Counted from the stretch's first letter, positions 8,498-17,852 are shown. The stretch: DNA of 64,000 nucleotides from Shewanella khirikhana (GCF_003957745.1 NZ_CP020373.1:930001-994000), one strand, 5' to 3'. The notes: generated by a model from the letters alone, not told the origin. Numbers and translations: made by a program.

Positions 8498-9700
8498 TTA
8501 GAGTTCAATCACATCGAAGCTAACTTCTGGATTGACGTCGGCATCGTAGTCGATGCCTTCGATACCGAAACCAAACAGCTTAATAAACTCGGCCTTGTAC
8601 TCGACGTAGTCGGTCAGCTCAGGCAGGTTTTCGGTGGTGATCTGTGGCCACAGGTCACGGCAATGCTGCTGAATGTCATCACGCAGTTCCCAGTCGTCCA
8701 GACGCAGACGATTGTCTTCATCCACTTCAGGGGCGCTGCCATCGGCCTTGTACAGGCGCTCAGAAAACATGCGCAGGATCTGCTCCATACAGCCTTCATG
8801 CAGGCCTTCGGCGCGCATCTTCTTGAATACCATGGCAATGTACAGTGGCATCACCGGAATGGCAGAAGAGGCCTGGGTCACAACGCTCTTGAGTACGGCC
8901 ACGTTGGCGCTGCCGCCTTTGGCTGCCAGCTTGTCGTTCAGGGCGTGGGCGGCGCGGTCGAGGTCCATCTTGGCCTTGCCCAGCGCGCCATGCCAGTAGA
9001 TAGGCCAGGTCAGCTCGGTACCAATGTAGGAGTAAGCCACAGTCTTGCAGCCATCGGCCAGCACGCCGGCTTCATCCAGCGCATTCAGCCACAGTTCCCA
9101 ATCCTGACCACCCATCACGGTGACAGTGTCGGCAATTTCCTGCTCGGTAGCAGGCTCAACACTGGCTTCGATGATGGTGTCTTTGTTGGTGTCTACCGCA
9201 GTAGAGCTGTATGGCTGACCGATAGGCTTCAGTGAAGAGCGTACCAGTTCGCCGCTGTCAGGCAGTTTACGCACAGGCGAGGCCAGTGAGTAGACCACCA
9301 TGTCGATTTGACCGAGGTCAGCTTTAATCAGCTCAATCACCTTGGCTTTGGCTTCATGGCTGAAGGCATCGCAGTTCAGGCTCTTGCTGTACAGGCCTTC
9401 GGCCTTGGCAAATTTGTCAAAAGCGGCCGAATTGTACCAGCCGGCGGTGCCAGGCTTGGTTTCGGTGCCAGGCTTTTCAAAGAACACGCCGATAGTGGCG
9501 GCGCCGCTGCCAAAGGCGGCTGCGATACGGGAAGACAGACCATAGCCGCTGGAAGAGCCAACCACGAGTACGCGCTTGGGGCCATTGACGATAGGGCCAC
9601 GGGCCTTGGTCAGATTGATTTGCTCAAGCACGTTGGCTTCACAGCCAACCGGATGAGTGGTGGTACAAATAAAGCCACGAATTTTTGGTTTGATAATCAT
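8498..9700 (-). CDS. fabV: NADH-dependent trans-2-enoyl-ACP reductase FabV
   Basis: Catalyses the last step of each fatty-acid elongation cycle, reducing trans-2-enoyl-ACP. The 400-residue protein belongs to the FabV/TER family: it has MIIKPKIRGFICTTTHPVGCE at the N-terminus, a dinucleotide-binding segment KRVLVVGSSSGYGLSSRIAAAFG, and the Y-x8-K catalytic motif in IYWHGALGKAK. FabV enzymes are structurally distinct from FabI and are known for low triclosan sensitivity. It lies beside sapF, where E. coli carries fabI, suggesting replacement in place. Confidence 0.96.
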   Translation of the reverse strand: MIIKPKIRGFICTTTHPVGCEANVLEQINLTKARGPIVNGPKRVLVVGSSSGYGLSSRIAAAFGSGAATIGVFFEKPGTETKPGTAGWYNSAAFDKFAKAEGLYSKSLNCDAFSHEAKAKVIELIKADLGQIDMVVYSLASPVRKLPDSGELVRSSLKPIGQPYSSTAVDTNKDTIIEASVEPATEQEIADTVTVMGGQDWELWLNALDEAGVLADGCKTVAYSYIGTELTWPIYWHGALGKAKMDLDRAAHALNDKLAAKGGSANVAVLKSVVTQASSAIPVMPLYIAMVFKKMRAEGLHEGCMEQILRMFSERLYKADGSAPEVDEDNRLRLDDWELRDDIQQHCRDLWPQITTENLPELTDYVEYKAEFIKLFGFGIEGIDYDADVNPEVSFDVIEL

Positions 9701-9796
9701 GTTTATGCTTCTTCAGTCAACACTGGCAATAGAATAATGACTTGAGGCGCCAATGGCAGCCTCTTTTTTACGTTTTACCCCGGTGGTTGGATGAGT

Positions 9797-10582
9797 TCAG
9801 CGCTTGCGCACCTGACGGGTTTGCTCGGCAATCAGCCTGGCGGTGTACTCATGCTCCGGGCTTTCGAAAACCTTTTGCACCGGGCCTTTTTCTACCAATT
9901 GACCCTTGTGCAGCACCATGATTTTATCGCTCACATGGCGCACCAGATTGAGGTTATGGGACACAAAAATATACGACAGCCCCATTTCCTTTTGCAGTTG
10001 CAGCAACAGGTTGAGGATTTGTGAACGCACCGAGAGGTCGAGAGCGGTCAGGGCTTCGTCGGCGATGATCACCTTGGGGCTCAGCATCAGTGCCCGGGCC
10101 ACGGCGACCCGCTGTTTCTGACCTTCGGAAATCATGTGCGGATAAAAGTCGGCATGTTCCGGCAGCAATCCCACCTTGCGCAGGGTCTCTGTGACCAGCG
10201 CGCTGCGCTCAGCGGCGCTCATGTCGGTGTTGAACCTCAGCGGCTCTTCCAACAGTTCGCCAATGGACAGCCGCGGATTGAGCGAGGTGTTGGGATCCTG
10301 GAAAATCATCCGAATAAGACGGCAGCGCTGCTTGACGTTGCGGGTTTCAAGGGCTGTGCCTTCAAACAGAATTTCGCCGCTGGAGCGCTGCTCGGCGCCC
10401 ACCAGAATGCGCGCCAGGGTACTTTTACCCGAGCCGGCTTCACCCACTACGGCCAGGGTTTCACCGCGGCCAAGCTCAAACGAGATAGGCGCCAGCGCCT
10501 CGTTGTATTGGGCCCGGAAACGGCGATAGCCGGTGAAATAGCGCTTGGAGAGACTGGTGACCTTAAGCAGAGGTGTCGTCAT
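9797..10582 (-). CDS. sapF: Sap ABC transporter ATP-binding subunit SapF
   Basis: Cytoplasmic ATPase of a dipeptide-type ABC transporter (Sap: peptide resistance; also linked to putrescine export in E. coli). Walker A is GEAGSGKST, the ABC signature appears as ISEGQKQRVAVARAL and Walker B as VIIADEALTALD. The start is taken at 10582 (MTTPLLKVTSL); a longer frame to 10705 overlaps sapD deeply and adds unrelated residues. This gives 261 residues. The start overlaps the sapD stop by about 20 bases, indicating translational coupling. Last gene of sapABCDF. Confidence 0.93.
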   Translation of the reverse strand: MTTPLLKVTSLSKRYFTGYRRFRAQYNEALAPISFELGRGETLAVVGEAGSGKSTLARILVGAEQRSSGEILFEGTALETRNVKQRCRLIRMIFQDPNTSLNPRLSIGELLEEPLRFNTDMSAAERSALVTETLRKVGLLPEHADFYPHMISEGQKQRVAVARALMLSPKVIIADEALTALDLSVRSQILNLLLQLQKEMGLSYIFVSHNLNLVRHVSDKIMVLHKGQLVEKGPVQKVFESPEHEYTARLIAEQTRQVRKR

Positions 10583-11570
10583 TGCTGCTCTCCGTTTGAT
10601 AGGGGAAGTGGCAGGCGTAATACCTGTCTTTTTGATGCTGAAGCTGCGGCTGATGCACACACTGCTTACGGGCCTCGGGACAGCGCGGCCCCAGACGACA
10701 GCCAATCGGCAAATGCTGCAGCGCAGGCGCAGAACCCGGCAGGGTCGGCATCAGGCTCTTGTGGGGCAGGTTGCCGCGATAATCCGGCATATGGTCCATC
10801 AGCGCCTTGGTATAGGGGTGCAGCGGCTCGCGGATAAGTTCATCAATGGGGCCTGACTCCATCACCTGGCCGCAGTAGAGCACAGTGAGGTTATTGCACC
10901 ACTCGGCCAGGGTCTCCAGCTCGTGGCTGATAAGCATAATGGTCACGCCCTGCAGCTGGTTAAGCTGAGCCAGCAGGCGGAAAATTTGCGCCTGAGTGCT
11001 GGGCTCCATCGAGTTGGTCGGCTCGTCAGCAATCAGCAGTCGTGGCTGCTTGGCCAGTGCCATGGCAATCATCACCTTCTGACATTCGCCTTCGGAGGTT
11101 TCCCATGGGTAGCTGTCCATCACCCGCTTGGGATCTTTAATCCCCACCTTGTGCAGCCATTTTTCGGCAGTGTTGAGCTTGCCGCGACCACGGCGCCAGA
11201 ACGGCAGACTGGTGTCGGTTGGCATGGCTTCAATCAGCTGGGTGCCAATGGTGATAACAGGGTCGAGGCTACCGGATGGGTCCTGGAAAATCATCGCCAT
11301 CTCTTTGCCCATCAGGTTACGTCGCTCGGCCGAGGACATTTCCATCAGGTTGTGGCCATCCCACATCATGCGGTCGGCGGTGACAGTCCAGTTGGGGCCT
11401 GGAATGCCCAGCACGGCACGGGCAAGCAGGCTTCGTCCGGAACCCGACTCGCCCACCAGACCGTGAATTTCACCGGCGTGCAGCATCAGGCTGACTTTTT
11501 CCAGCGCCTTTACCCGCCCGTGGGGGGTGTCCAGCTCTATGGTGAGGTTGCGTATATCCAGTAGCGGCAT
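10563..11570 (-). CDS. sapD: Sap ABC transporter ATP-binding subunit SapD
   Basis: Second ATPase of the Sap system, 335 residues, of the DppD/OppD type. Walker A is ESGSGRSLLA, where the usual lysine is replaced by arginine. A degenerate signature SEGECQKVMIAMALA and Walker B LLIADEPTN follow. A C-terminal oligopeptide-transporter segment carries cysteines (CRLGPRCPEARKQCVHQ). The Arg in the P-loop and the altered signature suggest weak ATP turnover or a regulatory role; E. coli SapD also has a role in potassium uptake through Trk. It lies in the sap operon between sapC and sapF. Confidence 0.93.
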   Translation of the reverse strand: MPLLDIRNLTIELDTPHGRVKALEKVSLMLHAGEIHGLVGESGSGRSLLARAVLGIPGPNWTVTADRMMWDGHNLMEMSSAERRNLMGKEMAMIFQDPSGSLDPVITIGTQLIEAMPTDTSLPFWRRGRGKLNTAEKWLHKVGIKDPKRVMDSYPWETSEGECQKVMIAMALAKQPRLLIADEPTNSMEPSTQAQIFRLLAQLNQLQGVTIMLISHELETLAEWCNNLTVLYCGQVMESGPIDELIREPLHPYTKALMDHMPDYRGNLPHKSLMPTLPGSAPALQHLPIGCRLGPRCPEARKQCVHQPQLQHQKDRYYACHFPYQTESSNDDTSA

Positions 11571-11572
11571 AA

Positions 11573-12463
11573 TCAGTTCTTTATCGGCGCCAGCGCCGAA
11601 CGCAGCCCGTCGCCCACCAGATTAACGGCAAGCACGGTAAAGAGAATGGCCACCCCGGGGATGGTCACGGTCCAGGGGGCGGTCAGCAGGTTATCGAGTC
11701 CCTGAAACACCATAGCTCCCCATTCGGGGCTGGGCGCCTGAGCTCCCAGGTTCAAAAACCCCAGTGCGGCAATATCCAGAATTGCCGTGGAAATTGCCAG
11801 TGTGGTTTGAATAATCACCACTTCCCAGACGTTGGGCATAATCACAAACCAGAAGATTTGAATGCTGCTGGCGCCATCGAGGCGCGCGGCGGTCACATAC
11901 TCTTTTTGCAGCTCTTCGTGGATAGCCTGATGGATGGCCCGTACAAACTGCGGCGTTAAGGCAATGCCCACCGCCCAAAATACGTTGTCGAGTCCGGGGC
12001 CCAGCACGGCCACCACCAAAATGGCCATCAGCAGCGATGGAATAGACAAGAGGGCATCGAGTAAGTGCCCGAGAATACTGGATTTAAGCCCCTTCATCAT
12101 GCCCGAGATGGAGCCAATCAGGAAGCCGAGCAGCAGTGCGGTGACCACCACCGCCAGCGACATGCCGAAAGTGAGGTGAACGCCGTGCAGCAGGCGGCTG
12201 AAAATATCGCGGCCAAGATCGTCAGTGCCGAGGAAGTGTTCCACTGTGCCAGCCGGATCCCAGGATGGCGGCAGCAGCAGTGCCTTGGGGTTTTGCGCCT
12301 CGGGGCTGAAGGGGGCAAACCAGGGCCCAAGCACTGTCAGCAGCAACAAAAAGGCAATGGCCCACAGCCCGGCAAGGGCAAAAGGATTCGCCGAAAAAGA
12401 CTGCCACAACCGCCTCATGGGAGACGGGATATCGTCTTCCTGATAAATCTTAACTTGAGGCAT
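11573..12463 (-). CDS. sapC: Sap ABC transporter permease SapC
   Basis: Inner-membrane permease of 296 residues with the DppC-type N-terminal soluble extension, a first membrane span (FALAGLWAIAFLLLLTVLGPWF) and the permease signature region EYVTAARLDGASSIQIFWFVIMPNVWEVVI. The start overlaps the end of sapB by 14 bases and its stop is directly followed by sapD. It pairs with SapB to form the channel. Confidence 0.95.
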   Translation of the reverse strand: MPQVKIYQEDDIPSPMRRLWQSFSANPFALAGLWAIAFLLLLTVLGPWFAPFSPEAQNPKALLLPPSWDPAGTVEHFLGTDDLGRDIFSRLLHGVHLTFGMSLAVVVTALLLGFLIGSISGMMKGLKSSILGHLLDALLSIPSLLMAILVVAVLGPGLDNVFWAVGIALTPQFVRAIHQAIHEELQKEYVTAARLDGASSIQIFWFVIMPNVWEVVIIQTTLAISTAILDIAALGFLNLGAQAPSPEWGAMVFQGLDNLLTAPWTVTIPGVAILFTVLAVNLVGDGLRSALAPIKN

Positions 12464-13481
12464 AAAGTTCCTTCCTGCTGAGCGGATTGGAGGCGGTGTG
12501 TATCACTTCAATCAGGATGCTCAGGAAAATAATCAGCAGCGCCACCGCCAGAATACCGCCCTGGATAACGGTATAGTCGCGCTGATAAATGCCTGAAACC
12601 AGCCAGGAGCCAACCCCTGGCCAGGAGAAAATAACTTCCACCACAATGGCATAGCTGGCAAAGGCGCCCAGCATCAAGCCCAGGTGTTTAAGCAGCGGAA
12701 TAAGGGCGTTGGGCAGGGCGTGCTTTAAAATGATTTTCCCCGTGTGCAGCCCGCGTGCCTCGGCGGCGCGAATATAGGTCTGGTTCATCACGTTGAGCAT
12801 GGCCGCGCGGGTAATGCGCACCACCACGGTGAAGGGCAGCACCGCCAGGGTAACCGCCGGTAACACTATGTGCGCCAGCGCGTCTTTAAAGGCTGACAGT
12901 CGGTAGCTTGAATCCGACAGCAGGGTATCAATCAGCATAAAGCCTGTGACCGGCTTAATTTCATACAAGAGGTTGATTTGTCCGGAAATTGGCAACCATC
13001 CCAGCCGCACCCCAAACCAGAGTGACAGCGACAGACCCAGCCAGAATACCGGAATTGAGTAGCCGGTCAGGGTAATCGCCATAATGGCATTCTGGGTCAG
13101 CTTGTGCTGATTGAGTGACGCCAGTACCCCAAGCGGGATCCCCAGTAGCAGCGCCAGCAATCCGGAAAATGACGCCAGCTCAAAGGATGCCGGCAGCACA
13201 CTGGCAAGCTCTTTGGCCACGCTCTGCTGGGAGGTGATGGAAATGCCAAGGTCACCTGAGAGCCGCTGCTCCAGATACGCCAGATACTGACGAAACTCGG
13301 ATTTATCCAGCTTGTACGCATCAATGATTTGCTGCGCCTGCTCGGCAGTAGGGTTAATTACCCCGGTCAGCGCGTAGGCTCTGTCTGTTGGGAAATGACT
13401 TGTGGCAATAAACAGAATGCTCACCATCAGCAAGGAGGTGGCAATAAAGAGGTTAAGACGCCTAAGCAGGTACACGCCCAT
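12450..13481 (-). CDS. sapB: Sap ABC transporter permease SapB
   Basis: Inner-membrane permease of 343 residues, DppB type. The first span is LNLFIATSLLMVSILFIATSHF, and the EAA-type loop is YIRAAEARGLHTGKIILKHALPNALIPLLKHLG. The ATG at 13481 overlaps the sapA stop in a TGATG arrangement, which favours it over an in-frame TTG one codon upstream. The tight overlaps along sapA-B-C-D-F indicate a single polycistronic unit. Confidence 0.95.
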   Translation of the reverse strand: MGVYLLRRLNLFIATSLLMVSILFIATSHFPTDRAYALTGVINPTAEQAQQIIDAYKLDKSEFRQYLAYLEQRLSGDLGISITSQQSVAKELASVLPASFELASFSGLLALLLGIPLGVLASLNQHKLTQNAIMAITLTGYSIPVFWLGLSLSLWFGVRLGWLPISGQINLLYEIKPVTGFMLIDTLLSDSSYRLSAFKDALAHIVLPAVTLAVLPFTVVVRITRAAMLNVMNQTYIRAAEARGLHTGKIILKHALPNALIPLLKHLGLMLGAFASYAIVVEVIFSWPGVGSWLVSGIYQRDYTVIQGGILAVALLIIFLSILIEVIHTASNPLSRKELYASS

Positions 13482-15109
13482 CAATCTTGCTCCTCAATTT
13501 TGGGTTTGATGTCGGCAAAGGAGATGCCGCCAAAGGGGCTGATGGGCATATGGCTGATGTTATTGCGGTGCACCAGGGTGCGCTTGGCGTGAGCAAAGGC
13601 AAACATCGGCAGTTCCCGGGCCACTTCGGCCTGGGCTTCCTGATACAGCGCGGTGCGCTCAAGCCGGTCGGTGCTGGCGCGGGCGCGGGTCAGCAGGGCA
13701 TCAAACTCGGGTGAGCACCAGCGGGAGCGGTTGTTGCCTGAGCCCACCGAGGCGCAGCTCAGCAACGGGGTGAAGAAGTTGTCTGGATCTGAGTTATCGG
13801 CGTTCCAGCCAATCAATACCGAGTCGTAGTCGCTGCGGTTGAGCTTTTGGGTAAACACCGACCAGTCGTAGCTGACGATATTGGCCTTAACGCCAATATT
13901 GGCTAAATCCGCCTGAATAAGCTCGGCGGTTTTCAGCGCATTGGGGTTATAGGCCCGGGCGACCGGCATGGCCCAGATGTCGATACTGAGGTTGGTGACT
14001 CCTGCCTCGGCCAGTAAGGTCATGGCCTTGCTGGGGGAGTAGTCGATATCCAGTTCATAGTCGCGGGCGTAGGCCCAGGAAGAGGGTGGCAGCAGGCTTT
14101 GGGCCTCAACGGCGGTGTCCTGATACACGGCGGCAAGGATATTGCGCTTATCGATGGCGAGCGACAGCGCCTGACGTACGCGCACATCATCCAGTGGCGG
14201 CTTTTGGGTGTTGAAGGCCCAGAATGCCACGTTCAGGCCGGGGCGCGACTGCAACTGTAAATCCGGATGTTCATCAATCAAATCAAGCTCACCGGCCTTG
14301 GGCAGCGCCGAGACACTGCAGTCGCCGGTAATGAGCTTAGACAGCCTGACGGTGCTTTTGGAAGTGATGTCATACACCAACATATCGATTTCAGGCGCCT
14401 TGCCCCAATAGCCTTCATGGCGGCGATAGCGGATGTATTCGTTTTTCACGTATTCCACCAGGCGGAAAGGACCTGTGCCTATGGCCTGGGTGTCGAGCCG
14501 CTCCGGCGTGCCTGCGTTCAGTTGCTGCTCGGCATACTCGGCCGAGAGGATCACCGCAAAGTCGGTGGCGAGGTTCGACAGAAACGATGCATCACGGCGA
14601 TTCAGGCGGAACACCACCTGATGGTCGCCTTCTTTGGTAACCGAACTGACCTGATTGACAAAGTCGATACTCTGGAAAAACGGATAACCGCTGCGGCTGA
14701 CCCAGTGGAATGGATGGTCGTCATCCAGAATGCGCTGGAAGGAGAAGAGCACGTCGTCGGCATTGAAAGGACGGCTTGGGGTAAAGAGGGCGCTGCGGTG
14801 GAATTTCACCCCTTCGCGCAGGGTGAAGCGGTACTCGAGGCCGTCGTCGCTGATTTCCCAGTTGGTAGCCAGCGCCGGTACGATTTTGCCTTCGTCGGCA
14901 TCGTAGTCCACCAGGCGGCTGTAGATCTGCTGGGAAGTGGCATCAATGGTGGTGCCTGAGGTCACGGTCTGCGGATTAAATGACTCAGGGTTACCCTCGG
15001 AGCAGTAAACCACCCCGGGTGGCAGTTGCTGATGGCCACAGGCTGTAAGCCATCCCCCAACCAGGGGCAGCAGGGCGAGCCGATAAAGCCGGTTTTTCAG
15101 CGCATTCAT
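13481..15109 (-). CDS. sapA: Sap ABC transporter substrate-binding lipoprotein SapA
   Basis: Periplasmic solute-binding protein of the SBP_bac_5 (dipeptide/nickel) family, 542 residues. The N-terminus has a signal with lipobox WLTACG, so the mature protein is probably lipid-anchored at Cys24. The core shows the family pattern (YCSEGNPESFNPQTVTSG, RVRQALSLAIDKRNILAAVYQ). It begins 70 bases after pspF on the same strand, and that gap lacks a clear terminator, so read-through from pspF is possible. The substrate (peptide, haem or polyamine) cannot be told from sequence. Confidence 0.93.
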   Translation of the reverse strand: MNALKNRLYRLALLPLVGGWLTACGHQQLPPGVVYCSEGNPESFNPQTVTSGTTIDATSQQIYSRLVDYDADEGKIVPALATNWEISDDGLEYRFTLREGVKFHRSALFTPSRPFNADDVLFSFQRILDDDHPFHWVSRSGYPFFQSIDFVNQVSSVTKEGDHQVVFRLNRRDASFLSNLATDFAVILSAEYAEQQLNAGTPERLDTQAIGTGPFRLVEYVKNEYIRYRRHEGYWGKAPEIDMLVYDITSKSTVRLSKLITGDCSVSALPKAGELDLIDEHPDLQLQSRPGLNVAFWAFNTQKPPLDDVRVRQALSLAIDKRNILAAVYQDTAVEAQSLLPPSSWAYARDYELDIDYSPSKAMTLLAEAGVTNLSIDIWAMPVARAYNPNALKTAELIQADLANIGVKANIVSYDWSVFTQKLNRSDYDSVLIGWNADNSDPDNFFTPLLSCASVGSGNNRSRWCSPEFDALLTRARASTDRLERTALYQEAQAEVARELPMFAFAHAKRTLVHRNNISHMPISPFGGISFADIKPKIEEQD

Positions 15110-15179
15110 TAATGAATCGTTATTGGTGTAAGCAGTAATGATTGATTCTAACAGTCGCCCGCCGCCGCGGGCAATCCAC

Positions 15180-16259
15180 TTATGCCTTATCCAGTAAATT
15201 GTATTTCTTGAGGATCCCGCGCAGCTGGTGATAACTGAGCCCCAGCAGATCGGCGGTTTTTTTCTGATTGAACTGGCTTGCCGCCAATGCCTGCTGGATA
15301 AGATCTTTCTCGACCGCTTCCAGATGTTCTTTAAGATCCAGCGGAAAATTCACCTCAAGGGATGCAACTTGCATTGGGCTACCCGCCGTGGCAGCCGGGG
15401 TGTCCTGGACGGCGGCCTCAACCACAGGCACTGTTTTGGCCTGACGCTCCACCGTTTTAATCCTTCCCTTGGGACGCCAGGGCGACTCGAACGGGTCCAG
15501 CACTATGTCTTCAATGGGCTCACAGCTGCCACCGGCGCGGTACACAGAACGCTCAATCACGTTTTTAAGCTCGCGGATATTGCCCGGCCATTGATGGTCC
15601 ATCAGCTGCTCAATTGCATGCTCGGCAAAACCCGGGAACAAATCCAGTTTGAGCTGGCGTGCCATGCCGATGCCGAAGTATTCCGCCAGCGGCATAATGT
15701 CTTCTTTGCGGTGGCGCAGGGGCGGCAGGGTGATCACATCGAAGGCGAGGCGGTCGAGCAGGTCGGCCCGGAATTCACCGGCTTCTGCCAGTGACGGCAA
15801 GTCTTCGTTGGCGGCACAAATCAGGCGCACATCCGCCTGCAGGGTCTTGCTGCCACCGACCCGTTCGTATTCACCGTATTCGATGACCCGCAGCAGTTTT
15901 TCCTGAATAAGTCCGGAGGTGTTGGCCAGTTCATCCAAAAACAGGGTGCCGCCATCGGCGCGCTCAAAGCGACCTTCATGACGACCTTTTGCGCCGGTAA
16001 AGGCACCTGACTCATGGCCAAACAGTTCAGTTTCGAGTAGATTTTCACTCAGCGATGAACAGTTTAGCTTTAAAAAGCTCTGATCCCAGCGCTGGGACAG
16101 GTAATGTAAACGCTCGGCGATGAGCTCCTTACCTGTGCCCCGTTCACCGATAATCAATACCGGCTTTGACAGAGGGGCGATGCGGGATACATGCTCCAGC
16201 ACTTCCAGAAGTGCGTTGGATTGGCCTATCAGGTTGTCCTGTTTGAATGCGTTGGGCAC
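15180..16259 (-). CDS. pspF: Sigma54-dependent activator PspF
   Basis: Enhancer-binding protein that turns on the phage-shock genes and is held inactive by PspA. The 359-residue protein starts directly with the AAA+ domain, with no receiver or PAS domain, as in PspF. Walker A is GERGTGKE, the sigma54-contact loop is ESGAFTGAKGRHEG, Walker B is GGTLFLDELAN, and a C-terminal Fis-type helix-turn-helix ends the protein (NQKKTADLLGLSYHQLRGILKKYNLL). The start appears to be GTG at 16259 with a weak ribosome-binding site, consistent with low expression. It is divergent from pspA across 175 bases. Confidence 0.95.
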   Translation of the reverse strand: MPNAFKQDNLIGQSNALLEVLEHVSRIAPLSKPVLIIGERGTGKELIAERLHYLSQRWDQSFLKLNCSSLSENLLETELFGHESGAFTGAKGRHEGRFERADGGTLFLDELANTSGLIQEKLLRVIEYGEYERVGGSKTLQADVRLICAANEDLPSLAEAGEFRADLLDRLAFDVITLPPLRHRKEDIMPLAEYFGIGMARQLKLDLFPGFAEHAIEQLMDHQWPGNIRELKNVIERSVYRAGGSCEPIEDIVLDPFESPWRPKGRIKTVERQAKTVPVVEAAVQDTPAATAGSPMQVASLEVNFPLDLKEHLEAVEKDLIQQALAASQFNQKKTADLLGLSYHQLRGILKKYNLLDKA

Positions 16260-16377
16260 TTTTTGTTGGTCTTATTCGCTAACAAGTGGTGAAAATCATA
16301 ATAGGTGCCTGGGCTGGCAAAATAAAGTGAATCTTAAATTTTGACGCTTTTTATTGAATTTAAAGGAAAAACAAAAG

Positions 16378-16395
16378 TTGGCACGCTCTGTGTAT
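16378..16395 (+). promoter_or_regulatory. Putative sigma54 promoter of pspABC
   Basis: TTGGCACGCTCTGTGTAT fits the -24/-12 layout: TTGGCAC, five bases, then GTGT in place of the consensus TTGC. The -24 GG and the -12 G are kept. It lies about 40 bases before pspA and downstream of the divergent pspF start, where RpoN/PspF activation is expected. Confidence 0.65.
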
Positions 16396-16434
16396 TACTC
16401 ATTGCGAAAACCAACTACATGTGAGGACTGAATT

Positions 16435-17118
16435 ATGGGTATTTTCTCTCGTTTCGCGGACATCATTAATTCCAACATCAGCGCCCTGCTGGACAAGGCG
16501 GAAGATCCGGAAAAAATGGTTCGCCTGATCATTCAGGAAATGGAAGACACCCTGGTGGAAGTGCGCTCTACCTCAGCCAAGGTTCTGGCCGAGAAGAAAG
16601 ACATCCTTCGCCGGATTGCCCGGGTTGACGCCCAGGTACAGGATTGGGAAGAGAAAGCCGAACTGGCCATCTCCAAAGAGCGTGAAGATCTGGCCCGTGC
16701 CGCCCTGGTAGAAAAGCAAAAAGCCTCTACCCTGGCCGACACCCTGCAGCGCGAGCTGGAAGTGGTTGAAGACCATATCCTGCGCCTGAAAGAAGAAGTG
16801 ACTCAGCTGCAGGAAAAACTGGCCGATGCCAAGGCTCGCCAGAAGACCATCATCATGCGCAAGCAAACTGCTTCCAGCCGTCTTGAGGTAAAAAAGCAGT
16901 TGGATTCCAGCAAAATCGACAACGCCATGCTGAAGTTTGAGCAGTATGAAGCCCGTGTTGAGAGCCTGGAAGCCCAGGTGGAATCTTACGATTTGGGTAA
17001 CAAATCCAGTCTGAATGACGAATTTGCCGCCCTGCAAGCCGAAGATTCAGTGAATGCCGAGCTGGAAGCCCTGAAGGCTAAAATGAAGGGCAAGACCAAA
17101 GAAAAAGCTGGCAAGTAA
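16435..17118 (+). CDS. pspA: Phage shock protein A
   Basis: Peripheral membrane, ESCRT-III-like coiled-coil protein that stabilises a damaged inner membrane and represses PspF when unstressed. The 227-residue protein starts MGIFSRFADIINSNISALLDKAEDPEKMVRLIIQEMEDTL, containing the amphipathic membrane-sensing helix, followed by long coiled coil to the end. It is first in pspABC, downstream of a sigma54-type promoter and next to pspF. A GAGGA ribosome-binding site precedes the ATG. Confidence 0.97.
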   Translation: MGIFSRFADIINSNISALLDKAEDPEKMVRLIIQEMEDTLVEVRSTSAKVLAEKKDILRRIARVDAQVQDWEEKAELAISKEREDLARAALVEKQKASTLADTLQRELEVVEDHILRLKEEVTQLQEKLADAKARQKTIIMRKQTASSRLEVKKQLDSSKIDNAMLKFEQYEARVESLEAQVESYDLGNKSSLNDEFAALQAEDSVNAELEALKAKMKGKTKEKAGK

Positions 17119-17142
17119 CGAATTATTCGGGGGAGGTGAGTT

Positions 17143-17382
17143 ATGGATATGGATGTATTGATGGCGCCCATTATTATTTTCATGGTGATAGTGGCACCCA
17201 TATGGCTGGTTCTGCATTACCGCAGCAAGCGGCAGGTGAGCCAGGGACTTTCCGACGAAGAGTTTAAACAGCTTAACGAACTCATCGCCCTGGCTGACAA
17301 GATGGATCAGCGTATCGAGACTCTGGAAGCTATTCTGGACGCCGAGTCTCCTGAGTGGAGGAACAAGCATGAGCACGCGTGA
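17143..17382 (+). CDS. pspB: Phage shock protein B
   Basis: Small inner-membrane protein of 79 residues that works with PspC to sense membrane stress and draw PspA away from PspF. It has one N-terminal membrane span (LMAPIIIFMVIVAPIWLVLHY) and a cytoplasmic helix rich in charged residues. A strong GGGGGAGG site precedes the ATG at 17143; a second in-frame ATG at 17149 is possible. Its end overlaps pspC by 14 bases. Confidence 0.95.
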   Translation: MDMDVLMAPIIIFMVIVAPIWLVLHYRSKRQVSQGLSDEEFKQLNELIALADKMDQRIETLEAILDAESPEWRNKHEHA

Positions 17383-17764
17383 TGGCAGGACCCTCTATCG
17401 CATACCCCAGCAAGGCAAAATCGCCGGGGTCTGCGCCGGAGTCGCCGAGTACTTCGGCTTCGAGACCTGGTTGGTGCGAGTGGTGGCAGTGTCCATCTTC
17501 CTCCTTGGCGGCTCAGGTATCATCTTCATTCTTTACGTGGCCCTGTGGATGATTTTGGATGTGAAGCCGGCATCCACCAAAGTCCACGACGACATCAGTG
17601 ACATCGAGGTCAAGCGCAAGGTCTGGCAGGCCGGAGAACCCGCCAAACAGGCACTGGCCGATGTGAACAGTCGCTTTCGCTCCCTGGAGTCAAGGCTTAG
17701 GTCACTCGAGCGTTACGTGACATCAGACAACTACGACTTAAAGCGGCAAATCAATAACCTTTAA
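17369..17764 (+). CDS. pspC: Phage shock protein C
   Basis: Inner-membrane partner of PspB, 131 residues. The PspC domain is clear: YRIPQQGKIAGVCAGVAEYFGFETWLVRVVAVSIFLLGGSGIIFILYVALWMIL, with the membrane span near residues 38-65, followed by a charged, helical tail. It overlaps pspB, which implies coupled translation. No pspD, pspE or pspG follows; ycjX comes next after a weak GGGCGAC/GTCGCCC hairpin. Confidence 0.95.
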   Translation: MSTRDGRTLYRIPQQGKIAGVCAGVAEYFGFETWLVRVVAVSIFLLGGSGIIFILYVALWMILDVKPASTKVHDDISDIEVKRKVWQAGEPAKQALADVNSRFRSLESRLRSLERYVTSDNYDLKRQINNL

Positions 17765-17773
17765 GTTAACTAC

Positions 17774-17794
17774 GGGCGACTCGGTCGCCCTTTG
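17774..17794 (+). terminator. Weak hairpin terminator after pspC
   Basis: GGGCGAC/GTCGCCC closes on a three-base loop and is followed by TTTGTCTTTG, an interrupted T-tract. Some read-through into ycjX is likely, which would keep ycjX-ycjF partly in the Psp regulon. Confidence 0.55.
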
Positions 17795-17852
17795 TCTTTG
17801 TTGGCAGCGTATAAAACAAAGACGTCGTTAAGGGAATGACACAGGAGATTCT

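Noticed and set aside
9740..9767. GAGGC/GCCTC hairpin with a T-run between fabV and sapF
   Set aside because: The T-run is on the plus strand but both neighbouring genes are on the minus strand, so it does not act as their terminator; the stem is only 5 bp.
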